From NCBI GenBank assembly GCA_016720935.1, contig JADKJP010000002.1, positions 434,001 through 498,000 of the forward strand: DNA of 64,000 nucleotides. Reading direction: 5' to 3'. Position numbers and translations under genes: made by a program. The DNA is from Bacteroidota bacterium (GTDB lineage Bacteria > Bacteroidota > Bacteroidia > AKYH767-A > 2013-40CM-41-45). Shown here piece after piece: positions 24,458 to 33,495 of this stretch. Each line of letters begins with the position of its first letter. Position 1 is the stretch's first letter. The notes below the pieces were generated by a model, which did no database searches, was not told the DNA's origin, and saw only the letters and a program-made list of their open reading frames with translations.

Positions 24458-25903
24458 ATGTCAGAAGATCAAAAAATAATTTCAGAAGTAACCGAAAGCG
24501 ATTACAAGTGGGGATTCATTTCTGATATCGAATCAGATCAGGCACCCAAAGGTTTGAATGAAGAAGTCGTTCGGTTTATTTCATTGAAGAAAAAAGAACC
24601 GGCATGGTTGCTTGAGTGGAGGCTGAAAGCTTACCGTCATTGGCTGACCATGGAGGAGCCTGTGTGGCCGAATGTTCATTATCCCAAAATTGATTTTAAC
24701 GATATCATATATTACTCAGCTCCCAAACCAAAACCGTCTTTGAATAGTCTGGACGAACTGGATCCGGAAATCAAAGCGACATTTGATAAACTTGGAATTT
24801 CACTCGAAGAACAAAAGCGACTTTCAGGTGTCGCTGTGGATGCAGTGATTGACAGTGTATCCGTAAAAACTACTTTTCGCGAATCACTTGCTGAGCTTGG
24901 AATTATTTTTTGTTCTTTCAGTGAAGCGGTACATGATTATCCTGAGTTGATAAAAGAATACCTGGGTTCTGTAGTTCCGCCAACGGATAATTTTTATGCG
25001 GCCCTGAACTCCGCTGTTTTCAGTGACGGTTCATTTTGTTACATCCCGAAAGGCGTGCGTTGCCCGATGGAGCTGTCTACTTACTTTCGAATCAATTCAG
25101 CAGGAACAGGACAGTTTGAACGAACATTGATTGTCGCGGAGGAAGGTTCATATGTCAGTTATCTGGAAGGTTGTACCGCTCCGATGCGTGATGAAAATCA
25201 GTTGCATGCCGCTGTAGTGGAAATCTATTCGCACAAAGATGCGCAAGTGAAATATTCAACGGTTCAAAACTGGTATCCGGGTGATAAAGAGGGGAAGGGC
25301 GGCATTTATAATTTCGTTACCAAGCGCGGACTTTGTGCAGGAACTCATTCCAGAATTTCATGGACGCAGGTTGAAACAGGATCGGCAATTACCTGGAAAT
25401 ATCCGAGTGTCATTCTCAAGGGTGATCATTCTATCGGTGAATTTTACAGTGTTGCCGTGACCAATAACTATCAACAGGCGGATACAGGAACAAAGATGAT
25501 CCACCTGGGAAAAAATACGAAGAGTACCATTATCTCAAAAGGAATTTCTGGAGGAAAAAGTCAGAATAGTTATCGCGGACTGGTCCGTATCAGCAGAAAA
25601 GCAGACAATGCACGAAATTTTTCACAGTGCGACTCACTACTGCTTGGCGATAAATGTGGTGCGCATACTTTTCCATACCTCGAAGTCAACAACAAGAGCG
25701 CGATTGTTGAACACGAAGCAACGACATCAAAAGTAGGAGAAGATCAGATCTTTTATTGCAATCAGCGCGGTATTTCAACAGAAGATGCTGTAGGACTGAT
25801 TGTGAATGGATATTGTAAAGAAGTATTTAATCAACTTCCGATGGAATTCGCGGTAGAAGCCCAAAAACTTCTCGCAATTTCGCTGGAAGGAAGTGTAGGA
25901 TAA
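24458..25903 (+). CDS. sufB: Fe-S scaffold subunit SufB
   Basis: 481 residues, standard SufB length. Motifs include NSAVFSDGSFCYIPKGVRCP, ELSTYFRINSAGTGQFERT, YLEGCTAPMRDENQLHAAVV, and near the C-terminus VEHEATTSKVGEDQIFYCNQ and GLIVNGYCKEVFNQLP. SufB forms the scaffold complex with SufC and SufD on which clusters are built. Followed by sufC after 14 nt. An octamer array forms the immediate leader. Confidence 0.97.
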   Translation: MSEDQKIISEVTESDYKWGFISDIESDQAPKGLNEEVVRFISLKKKEPAWLLEWRLKAYRHWLTMEEPVWPNVHYPKIDFNDIIYYSAPKPKPSLNSLDELDPEIKATFDKLGISLEEQKRLSGVAVDAVIDSVSVKTTFRESLAELGIIFCSFSEAVHDYPELIKEYLGSVVPPTDNFYAALNSAVFSDGSFCYIPKGVRCPMELSTYFRINSAGTGQFERTLIVAEEGSYVSYLEGCTAPMRDENQLHAAVVEIYSHKDAQVKYSTVQNWYPGDKEGKGGIYNFVTKRGLCAGTHSRISWTQVETGSAITWKYPSVILKGDHSIGEFYSVAVTNNYQQADTGTKMIHLGKNTKSTIISKGISGGKSQNSYRGLVRISRKADNARNFSQCDSLLLGDKCGAHTFPYLEVNNKSAIVEHEATTSKVGEDQIFYCNQRGISTEDAVGLIVNGYCKEVFNQLPMEFAVEAQKLLAISLEGSVG

Positions 25904-25917
25904 GCAAAGCAAAAGCA

Positions 25918-26676
25918 ATGTTAGAAATAAAGAATTTACAGGCGAAAGTAGAGGAGAAGCAAATTCTCAATGGAATTAATCTGAACGTCAAACCAGGAGA
26001 AGTTCATGCGATCATGGGACCGAATGGTTCCGGAAAAAGCACACTTGCATCCGTACTTGCCGGTCGTGATGAGTATGAAGTCACAGGAGGAGAAGTTCTG
26101 TTCCGTGGAGAAAATCTTCTGGACATGAGTCCTGAAGATCGAGCACGCAAAGGATTATTTCTCGCATTTCAGTATCCTGTTGAAATTCCGGGCGTGACAA
26201 ATGCGAATTTCCTGAAAACCGCCCTCAACGAAATCCGCAAAGCGAACGGACTTGCTGCAATGGATTCGAAAGAATTTTTGCAAGTGATGAAGGAGAAGAT
26301 GAAACTCGTTGAAATGGATAAAGCAATGACGCAGCGTTCAGTCAATGAAGGATTCAGCGGAGGAGAGAAGAAACGCAATGAAGTTTTTCAGATGGCTATG
26401 CTGGAACCGAGTTTAGCCGTGTTGGATGAAACGGATTCCGGTCTGGATATCGATGCATTGCGAATTGTCGCCAATGGAGTTAATGCTCTGCGTAACGAAA
26501 ACCGTTCGTTTATTGTGATCACCCACTATCAGCGTTTGCTGGATTATATCGTTCCTGATTTCGTTCACGTATTGTACAAAGGACGTATTGTGAAATCAGG
26601 CACAAAAGAACTTGCCTTCGAGCTCGAAGAAAAGGGATACGACTGGATCAAGGAAGAGAACAATGTTCACATTTAA
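25918..26676 (+). CDS. sufC: Fe-S assembly ATPase SufC
   Basis: 252 residues, ABC-type ATPase. Walker A is GPNGSGKST, the Q-loop is FLAFQYPVEIPG, the signature is FSGGEKKRNE, Walker B is LAVLDETDSGLDID, and the switch His is in VITHYQRLL. ETDSGLD is typical of SufC. It drives conformational change in SufBCD. Spaced 15 nt from sufD. Confidence 0.97.
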   Translation: MLEIKNLQAKVEEKQILNGINLNVKPGEVHAIMGPNGSGKSTLASVLAGRDEYEVTGGEVLFRGENLLDMSPEDRARKGLFLAFQYPVEIPGVTNANFLKTALNEIRKANGLAAMDSKEFLQVMKEKMKLVEMDKAMTQRSVNEGFSGGEKKRNEVFQMAMLEPSLAVLDETDSGLDIDALRIVANGVNALRNENRSFIVITHYQRLLDYIVPDFVHVLYKGRIVKSGTKELAFELEEKGYDWIKEENNVHI

Positions 26677-26691
26677 GAGGAAATCGCGAAG

Positions 26692-28005
26692 ATGAATCCG
26701 GGCTACCAAAATACAGGGACAGAAAAATTTATCGAAGCATTTGATGCATTTTCGATAGCACATAGGAAGGGTAATTCCGATCTTAATGAAATGGCCATGG
26801 GTCGTTTTAAAGAATTGGGATTTCCAACAACAAAACACGAAGAATGGAAATACACTAATGTGGCTCCCATTCTGAAAAATACATTTTCATTTTCATCGCC
26901 GGTTTTTCGTTTGACGAAAGAGGATATCCAGGCATGCCTTCTGACTGGAAAAGATTCTTTTGTTGTTGTATTTGAAAATGGATATCTGAACAAGGAACTT
27001 TCCGTACTGGATGGAATTCCTCAGGGAGTGATTATTGACTCACTGGCCGCAAACAGAAATCATGAACAGGTAAAAAAACATCTGGGTCGCTATGCACCCA
27101 TGAAGCAGGAAAGTTTTGTGGCTCTGAATACTGCTTTTGTACTGGATGGCGCATTTATTTTTGTCCCTGCGGATACAGTAGTAGAAAAACCAATTCATCT
27201 GTTGTATATCAATGATTCCAGGGCTCAATCAACCGTTGTGTATCCCCGAAACCTGATCATTGCAGAGAAAAGCTCGTCAGTAAAAATTGCAACCAGTTAC
27301 CATACTTTGGGATCGGTAAATGCGGCATTCACGAACAGTGTATCAGAAATTATTACCGGAACAAATGCAAATGTAGAATTCATAAAAATTCAAAACGAAA
27401 ATAATACTACCTACCATATCAGTCATACGGAAGCGGTACAGGCACGTGATTCTGTTTTTAACATCAGCACAATTACTCTTGGCGGAGCAATTGTTCGCAA
27501 CAACCTCCACATTGTTCTTGACGATGTTAACAGCACCGCTCATTTGTATGGTCTGTATATCACGGATGGCAATCAGCTCGTCGACAATCATACATTGGTT
27601 GACCATGCAAAGCCGAATTGCGAGAGCAATGAGTTGTACAAAGGTGTACTTGGTGGAAAATCTCAGGGTGTTTTCAACGGAAAGGTTTTTGTTCGTCAGG
27701 ATGCCCAGAAAACCAATGCCTATCAATCCAACAAGAATATTTTGCTTAGCGATGAGGCTACCATGAATACCAAACCTCAGCTGGAAATTTTCGCGGATGA
27801 TGTGAAGTGCTCGCATGGAGCAACAACAGGACAGCTCGATGCGGAAGCTTTATTTTATTTACGTTCGAGAGGAATCGGTGAGAATGCCGCGAAAGCATTT
27901 CTCAACATTGCATTCGCCGCTGATGTTATTAAGAATATCTCCATTGAAAATTTACGTGACAGGCTTATGCCATTGATTGAAAGTAAACTCCAACAAGGTA
28001 ATTAA
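26692..28005 (+). CDS. sufD: Fe-S assembly protein SufD
   Basis: 437 residues. N-terminal helical segment with HEEWKYTNVAPIL. The C-terminal beta-helix region (AKPNCESNELYKGVLGGKSQ, QTNAYQSNKNILLS-like repeat, KCSHGATTGQLDAEALFYL, RSRGIGENAAKAFL) matches SufD. The His in KCSHGAT is the conserved residue proposed to help build the cluster with SufB. Two nt separate it from sufS. Confidence 0.95.
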   Translation: MNPGYQNTGTEKFIEAFDAFSIAHRKGNSDLNEMAMGRFKELGFPTTKHEEWKYTNVAPILKNTFSFSSPVFRLTKEDIQACLLTGKDSFVVVFENGYLNKELSVLDGIPQGVIIDSLAANRNHEQVKKHLGRYAPMKQESFVALNTAFVLDGAFIFVPADTVVEKPIHLLYINDSRAQSTVVYPRNLIIAEKSSSVKIATSYHTLGSVNAAFTNSVSEIITGTNANVEFIKIQNENNTTYHISHTEAVQARDSVFNISTITLGGAIVRNNLHIVLDDVNSTAHLYGLYITDGNQLVDNHTLVDHAKPNCESNELYKGVLGGKSQGVFNGKVFVRQDAQKTNAYQSNKNILLSDEATMNTKPQLEIFADDVKCSHGATTGQLDAEALFYLRSRGIGENAAKAFLNIAFAADVIKNISIENLRDRLMPLIESKLQQGN

Positions 28006-28007
28006 TC

Positions 28008-29264
28008 ATGAAATCCGCTACCGTAACCGCGTCTCACAAACATCGTGCATTTGATGTACACGAAACGCGAAAGGATTTTCCTGTTTTGAATCAAAAAGCT
28101 TACGGCAAACCTTTGGTCTATTTTGACAATGCCGCGACGTCGCAGAAACCGCTGTCGGTAATACATGCTTTAACGGAATATTATTCAACATACAACGCGA
28201 ACATTCATCGCGGAGTTCATTACCTGAGTCAGAAAGCGTCACAGGCTTTTGATGATGTAAGGGTAAAGGTGCAGCACTTTATTCACGCTGCATCAGAGAA
28301 GGAAATCATCTTTGTTCGTGGGACAACCGAAGGTATCAACCTCGTTGCCGCCACTTTTGGTAGAATGAATATTCATGCCGGTGATGAAATCATCATCACG
28401 GCAATGGAGCATCACAGCAATATCGTTCCCTGGCAAATTCTTTGCGAAGAGAAGAAGGCAAAATTGAAAGTCATACCCATGGATGATTCGGGTGTGCTGA
28501 ATATGGATGTCTATTTTTCTTTGTTGACGGAAAAAACGAAATTGGTTTCTGTTGTGCATACTTCAAATTCACTTGGGACCATCAACCCGATAAAAGAAAT
28601 TATACGTCTGGCACATCAGAAAGGAATTCCTGTGCTGGTGGATGCAGCTCAGGCTGTTGTTCACGAGCCATTAAATGTTCAGGAGCTTGACTGTGATTTT
28701 CTCACCTTTTCCGGGCACAAAATGCTTGGGCCAACAGGTGTTGGAATATTGTATGGTAAACTGAATCATCTGGAATCCATGCCGCCTTACCAGGGCGGAG
28801 GAGAGATGATTCATTCGGTGAGTTTTGAAAAGACTACCTATAATGAAGTCCCTTATAAGTTCGAAGCCGGAACTCCCAATATCGCGGATGTCATCGCACT
28901 TGGAACTGCAATTGATTATTTGTCGGGGATGGATCGTGCGGCTGCGTTGAATCATGAGCTTGGTCTAATGGAATACGCTTCCTTGAAATTGGACGAAATA
29001 GAAGGAGTGAGACTTATTGGAACAGCTCCGGAAAAGGCAAGTGTTGTTTCATTTGTCATTGATGGGTTGAATGCACTTGATGTAGGAATGTATCTTGATA
29101 CTATGGGAATCGCTGTGCGTACCGGACACCATTGCACGGAGCCGGTGATGGACAGATTTGGAATTCCCGGGACTATACGAGCATCCTTTATGTTTTACAA
29201 TACCTACCAGGAAGTTGAACAGCTGATAGAAGGAGTGAAGAAGGCCATTGCATTGTTGAAATGA
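28008..29264 (+). CDS. sufS: Cysteine desulfurase SufS
   Basis: 418 residues, PLP aminotransferase fold. VYFDNAATSQKP near the N-terminus, HHSNIVPW, the PLP lysine in SGHKMLGPTGVGILYG, and the catalytic cysteine in RTGHHCTEPVMDRFG identify a class II (SufS-type) enzyme. It removes sulfur from cysteine as a persulfide for cluster assembly. The stop overlaps the sufE start by 4 nt. Confidence 0.97.
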   Translation: MKSATVTASHKHRAFDVHETRKDFPVLNQKAYGKPLVYFDNAATSQKPLSVIHALTEYYSTYNANIHRGVHYLSQKASQAFDDVRVKVQHFIHAASEKEIIFVRGTTEGINLVAATFGRMNIHAGDEIIITAMEHHSNIVPWQILCEEKKAKLKVIPMDDSGVLNMDVYFSLLTEKTKLVSVVHTSNSLGTINPIKEIIRLAHQKGIPVLVDAAQAVVHEPLNVQELDCDFLTFSGHKMLGPTGVGILYGKLNHLESMPPYQGGGEMIHSVSFEKTTYNEVPYKFEAGTPNIADVIALGTAIDYLSGMDRAAALNHELGLMEYASLKLDEIEGVRLIGTAPEKASVVSFVIDGLNALDVGMYLDTMGIAVRTGHHCTEPVMDRFGIPGTIRASFMFYNTYQEVEQLIEGVKKAIALLK

Positions 29265-29704
29265 TAAAACCGGAATCCGTGAGCATCGCTGAAATAGAAA
29301 GTGAAATAATTTCCGAATTTGAACTGTTCGATGAATGGACAGAAAAATATGAATACATCATTGAGCTGGGACAAAAACTCCCTCCACTTGATGCACGATA
29401 TAAATTGGAAGAAAATAAAATAAAAGGATGCCAGAGTTCAGTGTGGTTACACTCCTCTGAGAAAGAGGGTAAGATTTATTTTGAAGCGGATAGCGATTCC
29501 ACCTTTGTTAAGGGTGAGATCGGTTTACTGATCCGGGTGCTTTCCGGACAGAAGGCGCAGGACATTATCGACGCACAATTAGGATTTATCGATCAGATTG
29601 GTTTGCGACAGCACCTTGCGCTTACACGTGCAAACGGACTCGCTTCCATGATTAAACAAATGAAACTCTACGCATTGGCACATCAAAGCCGGCAGACAGC
29701 ATGA
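29261..29704 (+). CDS. sufE: Sulfur acceptor SufE
   Basis: 147 residues. The sulfur-accepting cysteine is in KIKGCQSSVWL. QKLPPLDARYKLEENKI and FIDQIGLRQHLALTRANGLA match SufE. It takes persulfide from SufS and delivers it to SufB. Overlaps both neighbours by 4 nt (ATGA), indicating translational coupling. Confidence 0.95.
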   Translation: MIKPESVSIAEIESEIISEFELFDEWTEKYEYIIELGQKLPPLDARYKLEENKIKGCQSSVWLHSSEKEGKIYFEADSDSTFVKGEIGLLIRVLSGQKAQDIIDAQLGFIDQIGLRQHLALTRANGLASMIKQMKLYALAHQSRQTA

Positions 29705-30048
29705 CAGACGCGACTACAACATCCAAAACGGATACCGAATATGTAAGGCCACTTCGTGACAGAGTCATCGAAGTATTGAAAACCTGTTATGATCCCGAGA
29801 TTCCGGTGGACATTTACGAGTTGGGACTCATCTATGAAGTGCGCGTGGATCCGGGCAATGATGTCTACATTAAAATGACACTTACTTCTCCGGCTTGTCC
29901 GGTTGCGGAAACCTTACCGCCTGATGTAGAACAAAAAGTTAGGAATATTCCGGATGTAAATAACGCGAAAGTTGAAATCACCTTTGAGCCACCCTGGGAG
30001 AAGGATATGATGAGCGAAGAAGCCAGGCTGGAGTTGGGAATGTGGTAA
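29701..30048 (+). CDS. sufT: SufT / MIP18-family protein (DUF59)
   Basis: 115 residues. KTCYDPEIPVDIYELGLIYE and LTSPACPVAETLPPDVEQKV are the DUF59 core, including the conserved cysteine in SPACP. Relatives act in Fe-S cluster maturation, and position inside the suf operon supports that role. SufT is the name used for suf-linked members. Confidence 0.9.
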   Translation: MTDATTTSKTDTEYVRPLRDRVIEVLKTCYDPEIPVDIYELGLIYEVRVDPGNDVYIKMTLTSPACPVAETLPPDVEQKVRNIPDVNNAKVEITFEPPWEKDMMSEEARLELGMW

Positions 30049-30073
30049 ACAGAAAATTGTTTTTGAATTGTCA

Positions 30074-30583
30074 ATGGATGAAATAGTAAATAAAGTTTCA
30101 GAAAGCGGATTGCTCACTGTCGATCTTGAGGAATTTTATATTCCCGGAGAACGTGTGCTTTTTGATATTACGTCCTGGCTTTTTGAGGAGTTGATTTTGA
30201 AAGAAAAGGACTTTCGTGAACAGATCAAAAATCATCCCTGGGAAAATTATAAGGACAAACTGGTTGCTTTAACCTGCACGGCTGATGCGATTGTTCCGAC
30301 ATGGGCTTTTATGCTTGTCGCATCCAAACTGGCGCCTTTTGCAAGTCGTGTGTTTTTTGGGGATTTGAATAAACTGGAAGAAACACTTTTTCACGAGCAG
30401 GTTGCTGCAATGAACCCTGAGGATTACAAGGATCAGCGGGTAGTTATTAAAGGGTGTTCTAAAAAAGATGTCCCGGTTTCCGCTTATGTAGAATTGACCG
30501 CTTTTCTGCGGCCTCTGGTAAAGAGTATTATGTACGGAGAACCATGTTCAACGGTACCCGTTTATAAAAGGGTGGAGAAATAA
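30074..30583 (+). CDS. DUF2480 family protein
   Basis: 169 residues from the ATG at 30074 (a TTG 6 nt earlier is open). SGLLTVDLEEFYIPGERVLF, IVPTWAFMLVASKLAPFA and VVIKGCSKKDVPVSAYVELT are hallmarks of this Bacteroidota family, which lies at the end of many suf operons of the phylum. A conserved Cys in KGCSKK is suggestive of a sulfur or cluster role. No biochemical function is known to me. Starts 26 nt after sufT. Confidence 0.88.
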   Translation: MDEIVNKVSESGLLTVDLEEFYIPGERVLFDITSWLFEELILKEKDFREQIKNHPWENYKDKLVALTCTADAIVPTWAFMLVASKLAPFASRVFFGDLNKLEETLFHEQVAAMNPEDYKDQRVVIKGCSKKDVPVSAYVELTAFLRPLVKSIMYGEPCSTVPVYKRVEK

Positions 30584-30682
30584 TTCCCTGCCGGAGCGCA
30601 AAACCTCTGATTCATAATTTCCTTTGTGAACCACTCTAACCCCAGGAATACCCGGGACATTTTTGCGGGAAATAATCAAACT

Positions 30683-31915
30683 ATGAATCTGGAAAATAAC
30701 CGATACAAATCTGGCAGACTTGATCTTTTAAACATCGCTGAGGAATTTGGAACCCCTGTGTATGTTTACGATACGCAAATTATCCAGCGGCAATATCAGC
30801 GTGTTCAGAATGCTTTTGGTGGCGTACAACTAAAATTGAAATATGCATGCAAAGCACTTTCCAATCAGTCGATTCTGAAATACATGAAAAAGCTAGGCGC
30901 TGGTCTGGACGCGGTTTCTATCGAAGAAGCGGAACTTGGCCTGAGAGCCGGTTTTCAGGCCGGGGAAATTTTATTCACTCCAAATGGTGTTTCTTTTGAA
31001 GAAATCAAGAAGGGTGTGGAATTGGGGCTCATTATTAATATTGATAATATTTCTATTCTTGAGCAATTTGGGAATGAATATGGAAACACTGTGCCATGTT
31101 GCATTCGCATGAATCCGCACATCGCAGCGGGAGGGAATCAACATATTCAAACAGGCCATGTTGATTCTAAGTTTGGAATTTCTGTGTATCAGCTTCGCCA
31201 TATCGAGCGTGTTGTAAAATCCTGTAATATCAGGGTGGAAGGATTGCATATTCATACCGGTTCTGAAATTCTTGATTCATCAGTGTTTCTTCGAGCGGCG
31301 GAATTAATGTTTGACGCGGCGCAACAATTTCCGGATTTGAAGTTCATCGACTTTGGCAGTGGATTCAAAGTAGCGTATAAGGAAGGCGATGTAACAACTG
31401 ATATTGAAGAGTTAGGTCAGGAGTTGACGGAGCGTTTTAATTCCTTTTGCAAACAATATGGAAGAAACCTGGAGTTATGGTTTGAGCCCGGAAAATTTCT
31501 GGTGAGCGAAGCCGGTTTGTTGCTCGTTCATGTCAACATAATCAAGCAAACAATGGCCACTGTTTTTGTTGGAGTAAATTCAGGTCAAAATCATTTGATC
31601 AGGCCAATGTTCTACGATGCCTATCATGAAATCGTGAACCTCTCGAATCCGACCGGTAAACCACGAATCTATACTGTGGTGGGTTATATATGTGAAACGG
31701 ATACATTCGGTTGGGACCGGAAATTAAATGAAGTGAGGGAAGGGGATATTCTTGCGATTAAAAATGCCGGAGCTTACGGATACACAATGAGTAACAATTA
31801 TAATTCCCGTTTGCGTCCTGCAGAGGTCTTAATCCATGAAGGCAAGGCACATTTGATTCGTAAGCGAGAAACCCTGGATGATCTTCTCAAAAATCAGGTG
31901 ATCTTAGATATTTGA
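30683..31915 (+). CDS. lysA: Diaminopimelate decarboxylase
   Basis: 410 residues from the ATG at 30683; the frame is open 57 nt further, but MNLENNRYKSGRL fits family N-termini. PLP lysine in LKYACKALSN, followed by GAGLDAVSIEEAELGLRAGF, HIHTGSEILDSS, FIDFGSGFKVAY, WFEPGKFLVSEAG, CETDTFGWDR and AGAYGYTMSNNYNSRLRPAE. Fold-type III decarboxylase making lysine from meso-diaminopimelate. TTCCTTTG about 65 bp upstream may be its -7 box. Confidence 0.95.
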   Translation: MNLENNRYKSGRLDLLNIAEEFGTPVYVYDTQIIQRQYQRVQNAFGGVQLKLKYACKALSNQSILKYMKKLGAGLDAVSIEEAELGLRAGFQAGEILFTPNGVSFEEIKKGVELGLIINIDNISILEQFGNEYGNTVPCCIRMNPHIAAGGNQHIQTGHVDSKFGISVYQLRHIERVVKSCNIRVEGLHIHTGSEILDSSVFLRAAELMFDAAQQFPDLKFIDFGSGFKVAYKEGDVTTDIEELGQELTERFNSFCKQYGRNLELWFEPGKFLVSEAGLLLVHVNIIKQTMATVFVGVNSGQNHLIRPMFYDAYHEIVNLSNPTGKPRIYTVVGYICETDTFGWDRKLNEVREGDILAIKNAGAYGYTMSNNYNSRLRPAEVLIHEGKAHLIRKRETLDDLLKNQVILDI

Positions 31916-31988
31916 TTATCAAATTATTTAGATTGAATAAAGAAACTGATAAAAGATCAGAAAGCATCCTTGATTGAAAGCGATTGCT

Positions 31989-31996
31989 TAATTTTG
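31989..31996 (+). promoter_or_regulatory. Putative -7 promoter box for lutB
   Basis: TAATTTTG, an exact fit to TAnnTTTG, 18 nt before the lutB start. A TTG lies at 31970-31972, closer than the usual -33 spacing. Confidence 0.4.
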
Positions 31997-32013
31997 AAAA
32001 CGTTTTTTAAACT

Positions 32014-33390
32014 ATGTCACTTCAGTCGGAGCAGTTTTTATATGATGCGGAATCGAAGGTGTTCGACAAAGAACACCGTCGTAAGCTCGCGTTCAACATT
32101 CTTCAATACGATAAAAAGGTTGAGGAAGGGAAGCACCAGTTTGCTGATTTTGACACAGCGCGCCATCGTGCATCAACCTTGAAATGGAGGATCACAGAAA
32201 ATCTGGATAAATACCTGATCGAATTTGAAGCGAACTTTATTAAACGCGGAGGGAAAGTAATCTGGGCTCAGGATGGGGAAGAAGCCATGACCGAGATTAT
32301 CAAGATCATGAAGAACGCGAATGCCCGCACAGTCGTGAAATCAAAATCCATGACCACTGAGGAAATTCATGTGAACGCGGCGCTTGAAAAGGAAGGTATT
32401 GAATCGATTGAAACGGATTTGGGTGAATTTATAGTTCAGCTTAGAAATGAGCATCCATATCATATCGTGACACCGGCGATGCATCTTAGTAAAGAAGATG
32501 TTGCTAAGACTTTTCATGAGAAGTACAATTTACCCTTAAAAAGTACCCCAAAAGAAATTACCGCTTTTGTGCGTGAGCGTTTACGTACGAAATACCAGCA
32601 CGCGGATGTGGGTATCACCGGTGCGAATTTTTTAATCGCGGATACAGGTGGTGTTGCGGTTACAGAAAATGAAGGAAATGCACTGATGTCAGTAGCATTT
32701 CCAAAAATTCATATCGCGATCGCCGGCATTGAAAAAATAATTCCTTCGCTTACGGATCTTGATCTTTTCTGGCCATTGCTTGCAACTCATGGTACCGGAC
32801 AAAATATTACGGTTTACAATTCCGTGATGACCGGACCCAGACAGCAGGATGAAACGGATGGTCCTGTTGAAATGTATGTTGTTTTACTGGACAATGGACG
32901 TACAAATTTGCTGGCGCAACAGGAACAGCGTCAGGCTTTATCCTGTATTCGTTGCGGGGCTTGTTTGAATGGCTGTCCGATCTACAAAGGAGTCGGTGGT
33001 CACGCATATGGAAGTACCTACAGCGGCCCAATTGGTTCTGTGATCACTCCTCATTATGATGGCATGAAGGAATTCAAACATCTGAGTTATGCTTCATCAC
33101 TTTGTGGAAAGTGTACGGATGTTTGTCCGGTGAGAATTGAATTGCACAAACTTTTACTGTATAATCGTCGTGACGCGGTAGATCAGAATTTGAACCCCGG
33201 CAGTGAGCGATGGATTTTTTCATTTTGGAAAAAAGCGATGCTCAACAGAATACTTTTAAATATGGGTGGCTCCCGGGTAAAGAATTTTGTATTAAAGAAT
33301 TTTTTCAGAAAAGCCTGGGGCGATCGAAGAGAACTTCCAAAGATGGCTCCGAAATCGTTTAATGAGATCTGGAGAGAAATGCATAAATAA
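32014..33390 (+). CDS. lutB: LutB-like LUD-domain iron-sulfur protein
   Basis: 458 residues. An N-terminal LUD domain (VVKSKSMTTEEIHVNAALE, ADVGITGANFLIADTGGVAV, HIAIAGIEKIIPS) is followed by two 4Fe-4S motifs, CIRCGACLNGCPIYKGVGG and CGKCTDVCPVRIELHKLL. The architecture is that of LutB, a subunit of the L-lactate oxidising LutABC complex. No lutA or lutC lies next to it and the gene is closed by a strong terminator, so the partners, if any, are elsewhere. Confidence 0.92.
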   Translation: MSLQSEQFLYDAESKVFDKEHRRKLAFNILQYDKKVEEGKHQFADFDTARHRASTLKWRITENLDKYLIEFEANFIKRGGKVIWAQDGEEAMTEIIKIMKNANARTVVKSKSMTTEEIHVNAALEKEGIESIETDLGEFIVQLRNEHPYHIVTPAMHLSKEDVAKTFHEKYNLPLKSTPKEITAFVRERLRTKYQHADVGITGANFLIADTGGVAVTENEGNALMSVAFPKIHIAIAGIEKIIPSLTDLDLFWPLLATHGTGQNITVYNSVMTGPRQQDETDGPVEMYVVLLDNGRTNLLAQQEQRQALSCIRCGACLNGCPIYKGVGGHAYGSTYSGPIGSVITPHYDGMKEFKHLSYASSLCGKCTDVCPVRIELHKLLLYNRRDAVDQNLNPGSERWIFSFWKKAMLNRILLNMGGSRVKNFVLKNFFRKAWGDRRELPKMAPKSFNEIWREMHK

Positions 33391-33401
33391 CGAGTGACCA
33401 G

Positions 33402-33446
33402 AAAAAAAAAGAGCGCGAAGATTTTAATCTTCGCGCTCTTTTTTTA
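33402..33446. terminator. Strong bidirectional terminator
   Basis: GAGCGCGAAGATT and AATCTTCGCGCTC pair over 13 bp with a 2-nt TT gap as loop, extended by A and T runs on either side. It closes lutB and the convergent SprB-repeat gene. Confidence 0.93.
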
Positions 33447-33495
33447 TGCTTATTTGGATCTCGTCAACTTTGTAAAAGTTGACGAGATGCTTTCA

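Noticed and set aside
24046..30583. Horizontal transfer of the suf operon with the nearby IS
   Set aside because: The operon order and the trailing DUF2480 gene are typical of the phylum and composition does not change; the IS is outside the operon.
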